Below, piece after piece: positions 43,311-54,700 of a stretch of DNA of 64,000 bases. The stretch lies in the NCBI RefSeq assembly GCF_035083965.1, contig NC_089738.1, positions 4,239,398 through 4,303,397 on the forward strand, read 5' to 3'. Source of the DNA: Branchiostoma lanceolatum (lineage: Eukaryota; Chordata; Leptocardii; Amphioxiformes; Branchiostomatidae). Below the pieces are notes generated by a model, which worked only from the letters and a program-made list of their open reading frames with translations, searched no databases and had not been told where the DNA came from. Positions within the stretch are counted from its first letter, which is position 1. Every line of letters begins with the position of its first letter. The translations under genes were made by a program, and so were the position numbers.

Positions 43311-44243
43311 ACGTCCAGCTTGCTTTCCTCTCTTCTTTGATGGTTTGTTTACCATTTAGAAATAGCGCATTACAAGTGAGGAGGTTGGCTTGATCGATAG
43401 CTTTAATATTGAATCATCATCGCACAACATAGATTGCCTAGAAGGCTACTTCTTCCATTCTAGCGCATCCGTAATGATACCATATATGGTCTAGTGTATG
43501 AGGAAATTCCGCCACCTTTCGGCAATGCCTATGTTTGCAGATTTCTTTTAATACAACGCCCATGATATCTTAATCATTTGTGTTGTGACCACAGATGACT
43601 TCTGTCGTCTTCAGCAGCAGGGGTTGAGATATGTAAACCGCACCGCCCCTTGGAAACAAGCCAGAAAAACACGAAGTTATGGGCGTCGTAACCAGCCAGG
43701 TTTGACAGTGTATACACAGCTACTGATGAGGCTGTCAACTTGTCCGTATACCAAGTCCGTTTGAGATATTGACAGTTTTTTTTTCATACGCAGTCGTGCG
43801 CACTTGATATACGCACAAGTGTGACAGCCCCTTATAAATTACATCAGGAGGACGTAGAGTAAGCACCTGGGACACTGGTGACTGCCCCGACAACTGTTGT
43901 ACTAGGAAACCGCCCCTTTCTTATAATATTGCAGTCATTGTGTACACCTGTGTCAAGCAGCGGCTGTGATGAGAGGCCAAGGGCAATGTTACATTTCAGA
44001 ACTAATACACTCGCGGAGAAGGAACTTAGGGATTCAATCCGTGAAGACCCTATCCTGCCGGTTCTCGCTCTTCCAGCTGGTTCGAAGATTTGTAGGGAAT
44101 TATTGGGTCCACAGCAGGAAGTGTTGTCTCAGTACACTTAGTGACAGCCAATTTGGTCAAACAGCAAACCAAAGATCACATACAGCGTGTTTAGCGGCTC
44201 CATCCGCAAGAGGTGGTCCAGGGGTAAATTTCAACACAGCGCC
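43310..44243 (+). other. Upstream region of lectin gene A
   Basis: No coding exon recognised. A TATAAAT-like element near 43835 is a possible core promoter of gene A, but this is weak. An upstream membrane-stalk exon like that of genes B and C was looked for and not found. Confidence 0.3.
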
Positions 44244-45338
44244 ATGGATGGAAGTCGGGGAAGATTTCTTCTCGTGACCATGGGGTTGGTGATGGGCGTT
44301 CTTCCCGGAGTGGTGATCGGCAACACCGGAGAACCAGGTCCTAAAGGCGACACTGGAGAACTAGGCCCTAAATGCAGTATGTATGCTGAAGATCAAGGGC
44401 CTAAATGCGACACTGGAGAACCTAAAAGTCCAAAGGTGAGTGTAGGGTTAATGTTGGTGAGTTCAAATGGTGGATAAAAAGTTAGGGGAATAATCTTACT
44501 CGGTGGTCTTACTCGGCATTAAAGAATGAAGGTGTACATGTTTTCGCCGTTTTGATTTCTTTCATAATGTAGAAGTAATTTACATTCCACCAGGGGCCAA
44601 AAGGTGACCAAGGTGACCAAGGCTTGGCTGGTCCCAAGGGACAGAAGGGTGACCAGGGCCCAGTTGGTCCACATGTCCATCGATGTGAGTACGCTGTAAC
44701 TGGTGTTGTGATTTGCGGTTGTTTCACTAACGTACATAGTAGAAGTTGTCATATCTTCGAAACCAAACCAATTGTGATGTTAAGCATGGTGTAACAAAAT
44801 GTTAGAACTTTAATAGGCTACTTGACCAAAATCTGAAGAACCCATCTATATTATATTACGTAATACCTTTCTACTTCTGAAATACTTGCACTTGCATTGC
44901 TGCATTAATTGTTTGACAAATGAGCGTTGTCTTTTCCAGTTAGACGGACCAGCCAAATTGAGCTTCTCCGATTCTGTGATGTGCTTTAGAAATAGCCGAA
45001 AGCGATGGCTTTCAAGAAATGACGTTGCGCCTGAACCGACTTTGTCATTGAATATTGTTTCAGGCGACCTTGGACGCGTAGACACTGGCCCACCGCCCCA
45101 CCGTCTCTCCGCAGGACACGGACTGCGCGACATCTGCAAAATCCACCGCTTCGACAATGCCTTCCTTGAGACACCGGTTGTTCATATCGGTCTCGCCCAC
45201 CTCGACCACCACGCTGGCCAGGAACGGATCCACACGTATGTGAAGAGCGCTTCAACGACCCAAGTCGAAGTATGCATGAGCACTTGGCATGATACAGCAT
45301 GGGTAAGGGTACAGGTAGAGATCTTTGCTTGTGGCTGA
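44244..45338 (+). CDS. Secreted collagen-like H-type lectin (copy A)
   Basis: Three exons: 44244-44435, 44594-44684 and 45064-45338, phases 0 and 1, all GT/AG, 185 residues. The start MDGSRGRFLLVTMGLVMGVL with a following small-residue stretch (GVVIG) looks like a signal peptide. Residues about 27-91 are collagen-like, interrupted once by a cysteine-containing segment (CSMYAEDQ); exon 2 gives a clean run of Gly-X-Y triplets. Cys95 ends the stem. The last exon holds an H-type lectin domain, about residues 115-184 (RFDNAFLETPVVHIGL, TWHDTAWVRVQVEIFAC). H-type lectins are known to bind N-acetylgalactosamine-like sugars as trimers, which fits a trimerising collagen stem. It lacks the membrane helix and furin site of copies B and C, so it is probably the soluble paralogue. 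A role in pattern recognition is inference. Confidence 0.85.
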
Positions 45339-46138
45339 ATAGGAACAGTTTAAGCTAGTCATGTCAACAAATTAAATCAATGACATGTTTTATGCAAGAG
45401 AGATATCCGTAGTTTATCTTATAGCAGCAAATTTCGCATCAGGTTGAATATGATACATATGGCAAAAGAAACTTTCGAGGAAGTATGCTCTCTTCATCTG
45501 CATGTTTTGTCCATCTAAGTTCTTATGAGAAACACTCATAATATGTCAGTCATAAAGGTTAAAATCATTTCGAAGGTATGAGGTCGTGGAACTCTTCTTT
45601 CAATCATGTCAACCGATCAGTTTCATCGGTCAATTTTCATGCAAGAGAGATATCTGAAGTAGAGTTTTTGTACAAATATAATACATATGTCAAATGCAGT
45701 AAAAAAAAACAACTTATGCTCTAATTATTTGCATGTTTTGTTCATCTAAAATCTTTGTAATGTATTAGAAGATGGTGTCATTTTTACACACGTAAAGGCA
45801 GTCTTTACTTAAAATCATGTACCAAAGAGGTCAAGGATGTGTTATGATGTATTTCCATTATTAATCTCATGGTAAGTTGTCTGCTATCATTTTGCGCGAT
45901 CTTTTACTTCATATCTACCCAACACCATTGGGTTTTTTTCAAAATTTCATTGTTTTAATTGTTGTTCGGGTCACTGTGTAAATCTGAGGATGGGAGTAAG
46001 GGTATCTATAGAATACATGTATATTATATACTGGGATCCCATTACACTTGTTATAAAGAATATACAAAACTATATCTAAGTCAATAGTACATGTTCTTCA
46101 CTGCTAAGTGCCCTGATCATTGATAGCAACACTTAAAA
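45339..46138 (+). other. Copy A 3' flank, homologous to the flanks of copies B and C
   Basis: AT-rich non-coding sequence related to 55741-56303 and to 63570-64000 (shared phrases such as GCATGTTTTGTTCATCTAA). It marks this as part of the tandem duplication unit. No gene seen. Confidence 0.6.
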
Positions 46139-46140
46139 TA

Positions 46141-47405
46141 AACTACGCACAAAAAGTTCGGAAACTTAACTTTGGTCGATCATATTTCCGTTATTTTTTT
46201 ACCGATTTCAATATATTACATATCATTTAAAAGCCTATTTGATTTCCTTTCCCATGATACCAAACTTATTGTGATTGCAAGTTCATGAAACGAGCATCAG
46301 GCCTGCTAAAGTGAGTGGGTCGAAGAAATAAAGTGCCCAGATTATCTTACTATAGTCAAACATGCTATTCCGTACATATTCTTCTGTTGATATTGACTTC
46401 TGTACGAGGGTATTGTGAAAAATCAACAAGAATAAAAAAGACATATTCATGAAAGCTAAGTTTATTCTTTATCAAAACCAACAATCTGTGTCTTAGTAAC
46501 GGGTTAGCAAGGAGTCTTAGTAACGGGTGATCCAGCCACGCGCTGTCACTACAGCACGGCACCTCCTCCTCATACTCGTCACCAGTCGCGCAATGCGATG
46601 CTGTGGGATAGCGTCCCATTCCTCTACCAGCAGTCGTCCTAGGTCAGCCACCGTGTCTTGCACGGACAGCTCGCCCAAGCTGCTCCCATAGATGTTCGAT
46701 GGGGTCCAGGTCCGGGCTCTTAGAGGGCCACTCCATCCTTTCTACACCTGCATGCTGGAGATGGTCGGCGATGATCCCTGCCCGGTGTGGGCGGGCGTTA
46801 TCATCTTGCAGCAAGGCATTCGGCCCCATGTTATGGAGGAAAGGGATGGCCACCGGATCAAGTATTGTGTCACGATATCTTTCTGCATTGAGGGTTCCTG
46901 GTACAAGTCTTGTCTTTCCCCTGGAGTTTATGCCTCCCCATACCCCAATGTTTGTTGTGAAACAATAACAAAAAATAACACCTGTGGATGACGATACCGT
47001 TGCAGGACGCAGGTGTTTATGTGGTGTAAACAATTGGTTCTTCGATGTGCTAAAAATAACCTTGGATGTTCTGTGTGCTAGAAATAACCTTGGATGGTCT
47101 GTGTTCTAAAATCAACCTTAGAACCTGAGGAAACAATATATTGAATCATCATCCACGCCCATACCGATAGGATGTCACAGCGCGCGTATGACACCAACAG
47201 GGAATTTTAGGCACTTATTCTCCGTGACCCACTCACGTTATTAGTCCTGGTACTTGTTCCGTGGGTTTTCAATCACAATAAGTTTGGTATCATAGAACAG
47301 GGAATCACACAAGCTTTATAATTATATATAATGCATCAAAATCGGTAAAAAACAACGGAGATATGATCAACCAAAGTTAAGTTTCCGAACTTTTTGTGCA
47401 TAGTT
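46141..47405 (-). mobile_element. Tc1-like DNA transposon, 1265 bp, defective
   Basis: Long terminal inverted repeats (about 200 bp, imperfect) start AACTACGCACAAAAAGTTCG and are flanked by TA target duplications at 46139-46140 and 47406-47407. The minus strand encodes the C-terminal half of a Tc1 transposase (VWGGI, QDDNARPHRAG, WPSKSPDLDPIEHLWEQLGR; about 47033-46644), including the second Asp and the last acidic residue of the catalytic triad. The N-terminal DNA-binding part and the first catalytic Asp are missing, apparently by internal deletion, so it is non-autonomous. The homologous DNA downstream of copy B (TA at 56304) is uninterrupted and represents the empty site, so insertion followed the duplication. 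Confidence 0.9.
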
Positions 47406-47407
47406 TA

Positions 47408-48030
47408 CATATTGCCACTACGTAGTAACTCGCCTTGTTTTAAGTCATCCTAATAATCAGGTAGCCACATTCTTATGGCTGGCTCCGCAATAAGTTCGTA
47501 TTATTCTTGTGGGGGGGGGGATAGCTGACTTGGTATGATTTATTATTCATCATCAAGTTCACTTTGAATCTTTTTAGATAACTTAAGTCGAATCCTGTAA
47601 ACTGTTCAGAGACCACTGCACATGTATATGGTCCTATCAGTGTGTGCCACCGTGAGGAATATCAAATAAATCATCATCACTTGTATCGCATTGGTGAAGT
47701 TATCATTCTATCTCCACACATTGGCAGTGTTTAATCGTGTATTATCAAGTTCCCTTGATCTTGTCTTTATTGTTTTGTGATACATTAATAAGTTCCTATC
47801 ATTGGTCATCGCCCAGGAATAATCATCCAAACTGCAATTATAGACTGAAGGTTTTTAAAACGCTATGGTTCTTATGCAAGGTGGATAAAATTCTTCTTTT
47901 CTTTTTATAGGTTTGCCAAAGAAAATGAATATATTGAATGGCAACAGGGACAACATGGGTGTGTGTTCATGTGCATGTTTTAGTTATGTGTGGATAAGCA
48001 TGTGTGTTCAGGTGTGTGTGCATGCTGTGT
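47408..48030 (+). other. Spacer shared by the A-B and B-C intervals
   Basis: Non-coding sequence matching 56306-56880, including the stretch TTTGCCAAAGAAAATGAATA before the TG microsatellite. It is part of the tandem duplication unit. No gene seen. A G-run lies at 47512-47520. Confidence 0.6.
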
Positions 48031-48081
48031 GTGTCCGCGCGCGCGTGCGCGCGTGTGTGTGTTCGTGTGTTTCTGTGTGTG

Positions 48082-48125
<44 letters not shown>
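48030..48125. repeat. (TG)n microsatellite
   Basis: Near-pure TG/CG alternation, including a GCGCGCGTGCGCGCG stretch that could adopt Z-DNA. The equivalent at 56880-57030 is more degenerate. Confidence 0.95.
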
Positions 48126-48128
<3 letters not shown>

Positions 48129-48129
48129 A

Positions 48130-51100
48130 GCCCCTTGTGTTGACCTCAACAGATGACTAAATGTGACATTGAGAGTTATTGCAAACTACGATAAAGGCGT
48201 TTGAAGGACACGTTTAGATGACCGCATGTAACCGAAAGAGTACTGTCAAGTAAACAGCCATTCAGGCATCAACAGAAGGATAACTTGTATATGATTTGTC
48301 ACAGACACAGGAGGGGTGTCCAGTTCAGTCTGAAACAATGGGGTTTGAATACAAGTGAAAATGGGCAGATTTTGTGTAAATCTGATATCATATTATACAT
48401 ATTGGCATATCCACAATGCCCTCGGTAAGGTATTGTTCTCGCTTCGGTGAGAACCAAGCGGATCGGAGGAAACTCGTGTTGACCTCGTCAGGTGTCTGAA
48501 TGTGACCTTGAGAGTTATTGCAAACCACGACACAGACATTTTGAGGAAACGTTAGATGACCGCATGTAACCGTAAGAGTTAGTTACAGAGTGGTGCCTTC
48601 AATTAAAGAACCTTTCAGGCATTAGCAGAAGTATAACTTATGCGTGACTTGTCACAGACTGGTGTGTCAAGTAGGAATACAAGTAAAATGATCAGATTTC
48701 GTGTAAATCTGATATCATATTATATCTTGTCATATCCACAATGCTCTCGGTACGGCACTCTTATCGCTTTGGTCAGAACTGAGTGGTTCGGGGGAAACAT
48801 GTGTTGATCTCAGGTGCAAACTACGACAGAGGAAACGTTTAAATGACTGCATGTGACCGCAAGAGCTAGTTATAGAGTGGTACATTTCCCTTCAGGCATC
48901 AACAGAAAGATAACTTGTACGTGACTTGTCACAGACACAGGGAGATGTGTCCAGTTCAGGTTTGGATTTAGAATAAAAACAGATAGGTAGACGGTAAAAT
49001 CTCGCCTCATATCATGTATTACAATATCAAGAATGTTATCGGTAAGGTAACCCGCTCGCTTTGATCAGAATTGAACCAAGTGGTTGGACAAAACTTGTGT
49101 TGACCTCATCAGGTGACCGACCGTTGTGACGTTGTAGATTTATTTTACAAACCACGACAGAGGCGTTTGGAGGAAACGTTAAGTTGACCGCAGGTGACCG
49201 TAAGAGCCAGTTACAGAGTGGTACATTTCAACAGCTATTCAGGCATTAACAGAAGGATAACTTGTACGTGACTTGTCACAGACAGGTGTGTCCAGCTCAG
49301 TCTGAAACAATGGGGTAGAAACAGGTAGGGAACAAGTAGAAATTGGCAGATTTTGTGTATTCATGATATCTTGTTATATTCACAATGCTCCCGGCAAGGT
49401 CCTTTCCCCGCTTTGGTCAGTATTGAGCGGCTTTGGGGAAACTTGTGTTGACCTTAGGCGCAAACCACGACAAACGTTTTTGGAGGAAACGTTTAGATGA
49501 CTGCATGTGACCGTAAGAGCCAGTTACAGAGTGGTACCGTCAATTAAACAGTCCTTCAGGCATTAACAGAAGGATGCGTGACTTGTCACAGACACAGGCA
49601 GATGTGTCCAGCTCAGATTGGGATTAAAAGAATAGATAGAAAGACAGGTAAAATTGGAAGATTTCGTGGAGATCTCGTATACCTCTTGCTTTGGTAAGAA
49701 CCAAGCAGTTCATAAGAATCTTGTGTTGACATCAGACGACCAACTGTGGCATTGAGAGTTTTTAAAAAAACACGACAGAGGCGTTTGAAGGAAACGTTAA
49801 ATGACCTCATGTGACCGTAAGAGTTAGTTACAGAGTGGTACATTTGAACATCCCTTCAGGCATTAACAGAAGGAAAACTTGTGCGTGACTTGTCACAGGC
49901 AGGGGTTTCAAGTAGGAAAACAAGTAAAAATGGACAGATTTCAGTGTAAATCTGATATCATATTATATCTTGTCATATCCACAATGCTCTCGGTAAGGCA
50001 CTCGCTTTGGTCAGAACTGAGTGGTTCGGGGGAAACATATGTTGATATACGTGATCTCAGGTGCTAACCACGACAGGGGAAACGTTTAAATGACCGCATG
50101 TGACCGCAAGAGCTAGTTACAGAGTGGAACATTTCCCTTCTGGCATTAACAGAAAGATAACTTGCACGTGACTTCTCACAGGCACAGGCACATGTGTCCA
50201 GTTCAGGTTTGGATTTAGAATAAAAACAGATAGGAAGATGTAAAGTCTCGCCTCATATTATTTACAGTATTACCATATCCAGAATGCTATCGGGAAGGTA
50301 CCCCTCTCGCTTTTTTATAAGAACCAAGCGGCTTGGAGCAAACTTGTGTTGACCTCATCAGGTGACCGGCCGTTGTGACGTTGCAGATTTATTTTTACAA
50401 ACCATGGCAGAGGCGTTTGGAGGAAATGTTTAGTTGACCGCATGTGACCGTAAGAGCTAGTTACAGAGTGGTACATTTCAACAGCCCTTCAGGCATTAAC
50501 AGAATGATAACTCGTGCTTGACTTGTCACAGACAGGTGTGTCCAGCTCAGTCTGAAACAATGGGGTAGAAACAGGTAGGAAACAAGTAGAAATAGGCAGG
50601 TTATGTGTATTTATGATATCTTGTTATATCTACAATGCTCCCTGCAAGGTCCTTTCCTCGCTGTGGTCAGTATTGAACGATTTTGGGTGCAAACCACGAC
50701 AGACGTTTTTGGAGGAAACTTTTAGATGACCGCATGTGACCGAAAGAGCCAGTTACAGAGTGGTATCATCAATTAAACAGCCCTTCAGGCATTAACAGAA
50801 GGATGCGTGACTTGTCACAGACACAGGCAGATGTGTCCAGCTCAGATTGGGATTAAAAGAATAGATAGAAAGACAGGTAAAATTGGAAGATTTCGTGGAA
50901 ATCTCGTATACCTCCGCGGTCAGAACCAAGCAGTTCATAGGAATCTTGCGTTGCCATCAGACGACCAGCTGTGACATTGAGAGTTTTTGAAACCACGACA
51001 GAGGCGTTTGGAGGAAAAACGTTAAGATGACCGCATGTGACCGTAAGAGCTAGTTACAGAGTGGTACGTTTCAACAGCCCCCCGCGGGCGTTAACAGAAG

Positions 51101-51360
51101 AATAACTCGTGCTTGACTTGTCACAGACAGGTGTGTCCAGCTCAGTCTGAAATGACGTGGTAAAAAGCAGGAATGCAGCTAAAAATGGGCAGATTTTGCG
51201 TAAATTTCATATCTAAAATTATTTTGTGGTATCCACAATACTCTCAGTAAGGTACCCCTCTCGCTTTGTTGAGAACCGAGCGGTTAGGAGGAAATTAACA
51301 TGTGTGACCTCAGGTAACCAACTGTGACGTGGAGAGTTTTGTGAACCCCGCCAAAACTCC
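48130..51360. repeat. Tandem array of about eleven ~0.3-kb units upstream of lectin gene B
   Basis: Units of about 280-345 bp recur, each starting near TGTTGACCTCA (for example about 48137, 48477, 48802, 49098, 49446, 49724, 50040, 50347, 50680, 50950, 51300). Each contains the same ordered words: GCATGTGACCGTAAGAG, TTACAGAGTGGTAC, TTCAGGCATTAACAGAAGG, GACTTGTCACAGACA, GTGTCCAGCTCAG and ATCCACAATGCTCTCGG. At least two unit types (a longer form with GTTGTGACGTTG and a shorter form) alternate in places, suggesting higher-order duplication. No coding capacity is conserved. The last unit runs into the gene B promoter. Confidence 0.9.
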
Positions 51361-51419
51361 TCAGGCATCAGCTGAAGGCCACTCAAAAATAGACACGGAC
51401 AGGTTTTTCCTCTTAACTC

Positions 51420-51743
51420 TGAACCAATGGGCACGCTTGGTGATGACAGCATGATCACGTGAACGCGACGTCACGGATGATGACGACAGAATACCGGGAA
51501 AATTGGGCAGCTTATGTTTAATTGTGACATCGCTGTATATTTATAGCAAAATGCACAATAGAAAATCTATTTTGTTTGCGTCGCGGGTTTTCCCCTGGCG
51601 TCTACCTTTTATGGCGGAAAAGAGTGTAAAAGTGTATAAAAGGGACCGAAAACTTGTGCAAGAACAGTACTCCAACGTCGCCTGTCCCGATCTGAACACT
51701 TAGTCTCTGTCACAGATCGGTAAAAGTTTATCTGTAGAGGAAG
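51420..51743 (+). promoter_or_regulatory. Core promoter and 5' UTR of lectin gene B
   Basis: A TATA box (TATAAAAG, 51635-51642) lies about 100 bp before the start codon, placing transcription start near 51665. Upstream are a CCAAT motif (about 51424), an E-box CACGTG (51456-51461) and a CRE-like GACGTCAC (51467-51474). The same elements in the same order precede gene C. Confidence 0.7.
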
Positions 51744-54700
51744 ATGATCCCAGAGAAGCTCCTCAGCCACGGTCGGGACCACAGCAGTCGCGGCTCTGTC
51801 ATCCAGCTCTTCGCGGCCGGTGTTTTCCTGGTTGCCGTCTGCCTGGTGCTGTGGAAGGGGGCTGAGCTGAGGGAACGCCGGGTCGTGCTGGACAGGGTCC
51901 TGGACGAAGTCACCCTACAGAGCGAAGAGATTCGGTACCTGAGAGAACAGGTCTACTTGCTGAAGAAAGAAAGAGAAGACGACAAGACTCACTCCGAGAC
52001 ACCAGAAGACACCGTCCAAGACGAGGCCTTTCAGGAACAAGATTTGACAGCAGGAACTGAAGTAAGAGTCCTTGTGTTTCTTTGTAAATATTTACTTCGT
52101 TGTTGAAATTAGTGGTCACGCTTAAGGTTTTTATGCTAGACTTGAGTTCTGCTGGAAGAATCCTTCCCCTCTGTGTTTTTCGTATTGCCAAGTACCTATT
52201 TAAGAGCCCCAGTCCGCCACAGACTACGCTCAAATATCTGGTGTCTTGTTGGACAATGATACCGTGCATGTCGCAGTCAAATTCCATGTGTTCTTTTTGA
52301 CCGGTTAAACAAAAGACAAAACTTTATCTATCCATCCATCCATCTATCCTATTCATCCATCTATCCATCCATCAATCTATCTAGCAATAAGTCAATCGAT
52401 CAATGAAAAACATTCCTAACTTTTGAAGTATCCTGTTCACCCACCAAACTAACAAACCGCGCGTCCGCCTGCCGTTTAATGACTGTGTTTATACCAGAAC
52501 CAGTGACTGTCGCTAACGCGTTTAAGACAACTCCTTTGCACTGATAATTATTTGTGACCTCTCACGTTTTGAACTTTCGTCAATTGTTAACTCCGCCCAC
52601 TTGACATAATGCCAAGTACGTAGATCTGTGATATGCTCCAAGCAGAGGTTTCGGTCGGAGGGCTCAGTGTAGTGGCCGCGATTTTTACCTCTCCCTCCCT
52701 TCACGTTAAATTTAAAATCGCGGCCACTCCTTCGTGTTTAGACTTTCAGTCAGGAAAGGTGACATGAAACTGTCGCCAGTGTTATGAAGCGTTCAGGAAA
52801 CCCCATTTTTTCAACGGAATCAGGATACAAAGATGGCCCCGTTGACGTGGTGACTGTTGCTTGTTCAATTACTTTTTCTGTTATACAGCTTCACTCGTAC
52901 TTTTTCTACAACACTGAAAAAAAGCAAAATACTAGTGCTTGTAGACATTTTGAAACATAGAGTTGATGGCAAAGTAGCTTTTCTTGAATATTTATACAAT
53001 TAAGTCGTAACTTTAATTTTGCACTTTTACTACCACTTCAGTATCAAATCATATGGTAGCGTTTCCAAGCTTCTTCTAACGTTGGTAAATACATTCTGTG
53101 TGCAATAGGCGTTAATCTTGGAATCAGTAGACACAAACAAGACGCCAACATGAATTAACTATCGATAGATATGAACTCGGTTGGAACAAATATCTTCATT
53201 ACATCTAACGTTAGATCTTGAAGATATGTTTGGAACTTTGACCTGTATAACAGTTGCCCGCCTAGGGGTGGAATAGATTATGATGTTTACCCCTACTTCT
53301 ATTTCGCAGTCGGAGTCGACGGACAGTGACGTTGATACAGGTGATCTGGACGACATGGGGGACACTCCCTGGCGACTGAAAGATGTACTGCACAGCAGAT
53401 CGAAGAGGAGTCTTAGTAAGTTTTTGTGGCAGACGAAATAAAAAGTTTAAACCAAAACAAAACTACAGAATTATAAAGTTGCAGAATTATATATCCAGCA
53501 ATACATCTAACGCTCCCGGTCTAGGATATTTAATCGTCATGATAGGAATATCTGTATCTGTATCTGTATCTATATAGCCGGTATAACCGCCATCAGGCGT
53601 AACACACCAGCTTCGCAGGCACGCGGCGCGGCAGCAGCTGGTCATATTACACCGAACGGTCTGTTACACCTAGTCTTTGCATATCTGACTGCAACCGTTC
53701 TTTAAAGCTACTTAGTGATGAAGCTCCTACAGTACTTGATGACAACGAGTTCCATTCTACTATGGTTCTCGGGAAATACGAATTTTTGAACACGTCAATC
53801 CAATAATACAGTTCTATAAGATGCTGCTTATGGCACGACATCTACACATTGGACGCTCATTTTGCCTGTATTTCCAGGGTGCTACCCATCCGCGTGTAAG
53901 GGAGACATTGGACCGAGAGGCAGGAGAGGACCACGAGGATTTAAGGTAAGCTTGAAATGATACGCAAAGACGGAACAATGATGAATATTGTGTTTTCACG
54001 CCAGAGATCTAGGATATCAAGGGCCTCACTGTGAATCAATGTTATATAATGGGTACTAGAAAGGATACATGCTTTATGCTACGGTCACAATTGCGCCAGT
54101 GCCCGTAGGGGGTGTAGCCCCGTTCGGGCCCCGAAGCCACAGAGTTGTCCCTGTGTACTGCCGGATACGGGTTGGGGGGGGGGGGTGCCTCTCGGTGTTC
54201 TCAGGATTACCTTACGGTGTCTGTTTGTTACCGGGTCCCGGGTTGATTTTAAATTCGAGTTAAAAAAAGAATCCCGGGGACCGGTCGTGCACAAAATAAG
54301 CCCGGTAGCCGAAGGTTGTCCCACGGGGCCTTGTCCGTTGAATGAGCTCACTCGATGTGGCGTGACATCACTCGGCGGTGCAAGATTGTTGTTGTACATC
54401 TTTTCGCCATCTTAGTTCTTTTTTCATTCTTCATTACACCAGGGGGAAAAAGGTGACCGAGGCTACCAAGGCTCCACTGGCTCCAGGGGACTGCCAGGTG
54501 CCCGAGGTCCAGCCGGCCGTAAGGGTGACCGTGGTTTCCGTGGCATCCAGGGAGAGAAGGGTGACCCGGGCCCAGTTGGTCCACACGTCCGGCATTGTGA
54601 GTACACTGTAACTGGCGGTATGAATTTCCGTCATATTTGTCAAGAAGTGACGCGTTGTGTTTTCGACATTCACAAAATTCACAAAATTTCATAGATAGTA

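Noticed and set aside
46692-46991. Plus-strand ORFs of 90-100 codons.
   Set aside because: Antisense of the Tc1 transposase on the minus strand.
47913-48149. Cys/Val-rich and His/Thr-rich ORFs.
   Set aside because: Produced by the TG/CA microsatellite; the same at 56779-57061.
48130-51360. Possible CRISPR-like array because of regular repeats.
   Set aside because: Units are ~0.3 kb and degenerate throughout, without short exact repeats and unique spacers; the DNA is animal.
51728-51913. Minus-strand ORF overlapping lectin gene B exon 1, also seen at gene C.
   Set aside because: Conserved only because the sense exon is conserved; no independent start or promoter.
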